This document shows, in pieces, positions 63,703 to 64,000 of a stretch of DNA of 64,000 bases. Under the pieces are notes generated by a model. The model was not told the origin of the DNA. It searched no databases and saw only the letters and a list, made by a program, of their open reading frames with translations. The DNA comes from Marinospirillum minutulum DSM 6287 (GTDB lineage Bacteria; Pseudomonadota; Gammaproteobacteria; Pseudomonadales; Halomonadaceae): assembly GCF_000422325.1 (NCBI RefSeq), contig NZ_AULO01000012.1, positions 107,149 to 171,148 on the forward strand, in the 5' to 3' direction. Each line of letters starts with the position of its first letter. Positions within the stretch are counted from its first letter, which is position 1. The translations under genes were made by a program, and so were the position numbers.

Positions 63703-63814
63703 ACGCCTCTCTTGTCAGGGAGGCCTTGGAAACGGGGTTGAGTTTAGAAGCTGGCAAGGGGTGTAAAGGATTGTTTTTAAACGGTTTCTTTCTAAAAGAA
63801 TTTAAAAACAAGGC

Positions 63815-63842
63815 TTGACACTGGGGCGAAACGCTGTAGACT
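63815..63842 (+). promoter_or_regulatory. rRNA-type promoter P2
   Basis: Consensus TTGACA (63815-63820) and TAGACT (63837-63842) are separated by 16 bp, with discriminator ACGCTCC. It lies about 140 bp after P1, as in typical rrn operons. Confidence 0.8.
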
Positions 63843-63874
63843 ACGCTCCTCTGATTCAGCGGTAACGAATCAAC

Positions 63875-63889
63875 GCTCTTTAAGAATGA
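63875..63889 (+). promoter_or_regulatory. boxA-like antitermination site
   Basis: GCTCTTTAAGAATGA matches the boxA core (GCTCTTTAACAAT) of rRNA leaders. It sits about 33 bp after the P2 -10. Confidence 0.7.
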
Positions 63890-64000
63890 AGCATCAGGAA
63901 CATTCATGTGGGCGCTTGCGGGATGGCTTGTGATGAAGTCACAAGATATCAAGGCAAGCGTTTATAAGAAGCTTGATTAGGTTAGTTAACTAGCATAATT

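Larger units (their letters stand above)
63558..64000. other. Leader and promoter region of a likely rRNA operon
   Basis: Two strong promoters and a boxA-like element are listed separately. Downstream is the GTGGGCGCTTGCGGG stretch resembling 16S leader sequence. The 16S gene itself is expected beyond the window's right edge. An open frame on the reverse strand (63689-63952) is a shadow. Confidence 0.7.

Noticed and set aside
63689..63952. 87-codon reverse-strand frame over the rRNA leader
   Set aside because: It overlaps two strong promoters and a boxA-like element on the other strand and has no protein similarity or ribosome site.

Overview
The window reads as chromosomal DNA of a low-GC marine-type gammaproteobacterium, probably of the Oceanospirillales. 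Support for this is the amino-acid ABC and TRAP transporters, PhaB, SbcB, a DUF349 protein, a pitrilysin-like M16 protease and two GGDEF proteins. The genus assignment is an inference. The window divides into a left chromosomal flank (1-3.4 kb), one large integrated island (about 3.48-49.6 kb) and a right chromosomal flank (49.6-64 kb). The right flank ends in the tandem promoters and boxA-like leader of what looks like an rRNA operon.

The island sits at the 3' end of an initiator tRNA-fMet gene (49587-49663, minus strand). A 47-bp piece holding the tRNA 3' end and its trailer is duplicated exactly at 3478-3524 and 49571-49617. A tyrosine integrase, an excisionase-like protein and a small Cro/C1-type regulator lie at the tRNA end. 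The far end is a graveyard of decayed genes (a Fic protein and an IS21-type IstB).

The island's left half is a catabolic module for aromatic compounds, in two blocks. Block 1 (4.7-14.7 kb) has a GntR/FCD regulator, a meta-cleavage hydrolase, a lipocalin-like protein, a class I extradiol dioxygenase and a three-gene TRAP transporter. It ends with a lower pathway of hydratase, acetylating acetaldehyde dehydrogenase, aldolase and oxalocrotonate decarboxylase, plus a truncated tautomerase next to an IS30-family element. Block 2 (16.3-24 kb) has a second TRAP system (DctP plus a fused DctQM), a short-chain dehydrogenase, an MhpR-like IclR activator and mhpD-mhpB-mhpC. It lacks mhpA, mhpE and mhpF, and block 1 could supply the E and F steps. 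Near-identical MhpR-type operators precede both the TRAP operon and mhpD, which suggests one regulon.

A small sensory cluster follows (24.7-28.5 kb): a chemoreceptor, a RidA-like protein and a diguanylate cyclase.

The island's right half is defence-like. It holds a structured non-coding region followed by an unrecognised gene and a 1788-residue protein with two tyrosine-recombinase-like catalytic domains. Next come a Cys-rich small protein, a type I restriction-modification system whose hsdS overlaps a Kiwa pair (kwaA, kwaB), a small ORF, an unrecognised membrane-GAF protein with a partner, and an ankyrin-like protein on the opposite strand. The best candidates for something undescribed are the hairpin array plus double-recombinase operon (29.2-35.7 kb) and the membrane-GAF gene pair (44.3-45.5 kb).
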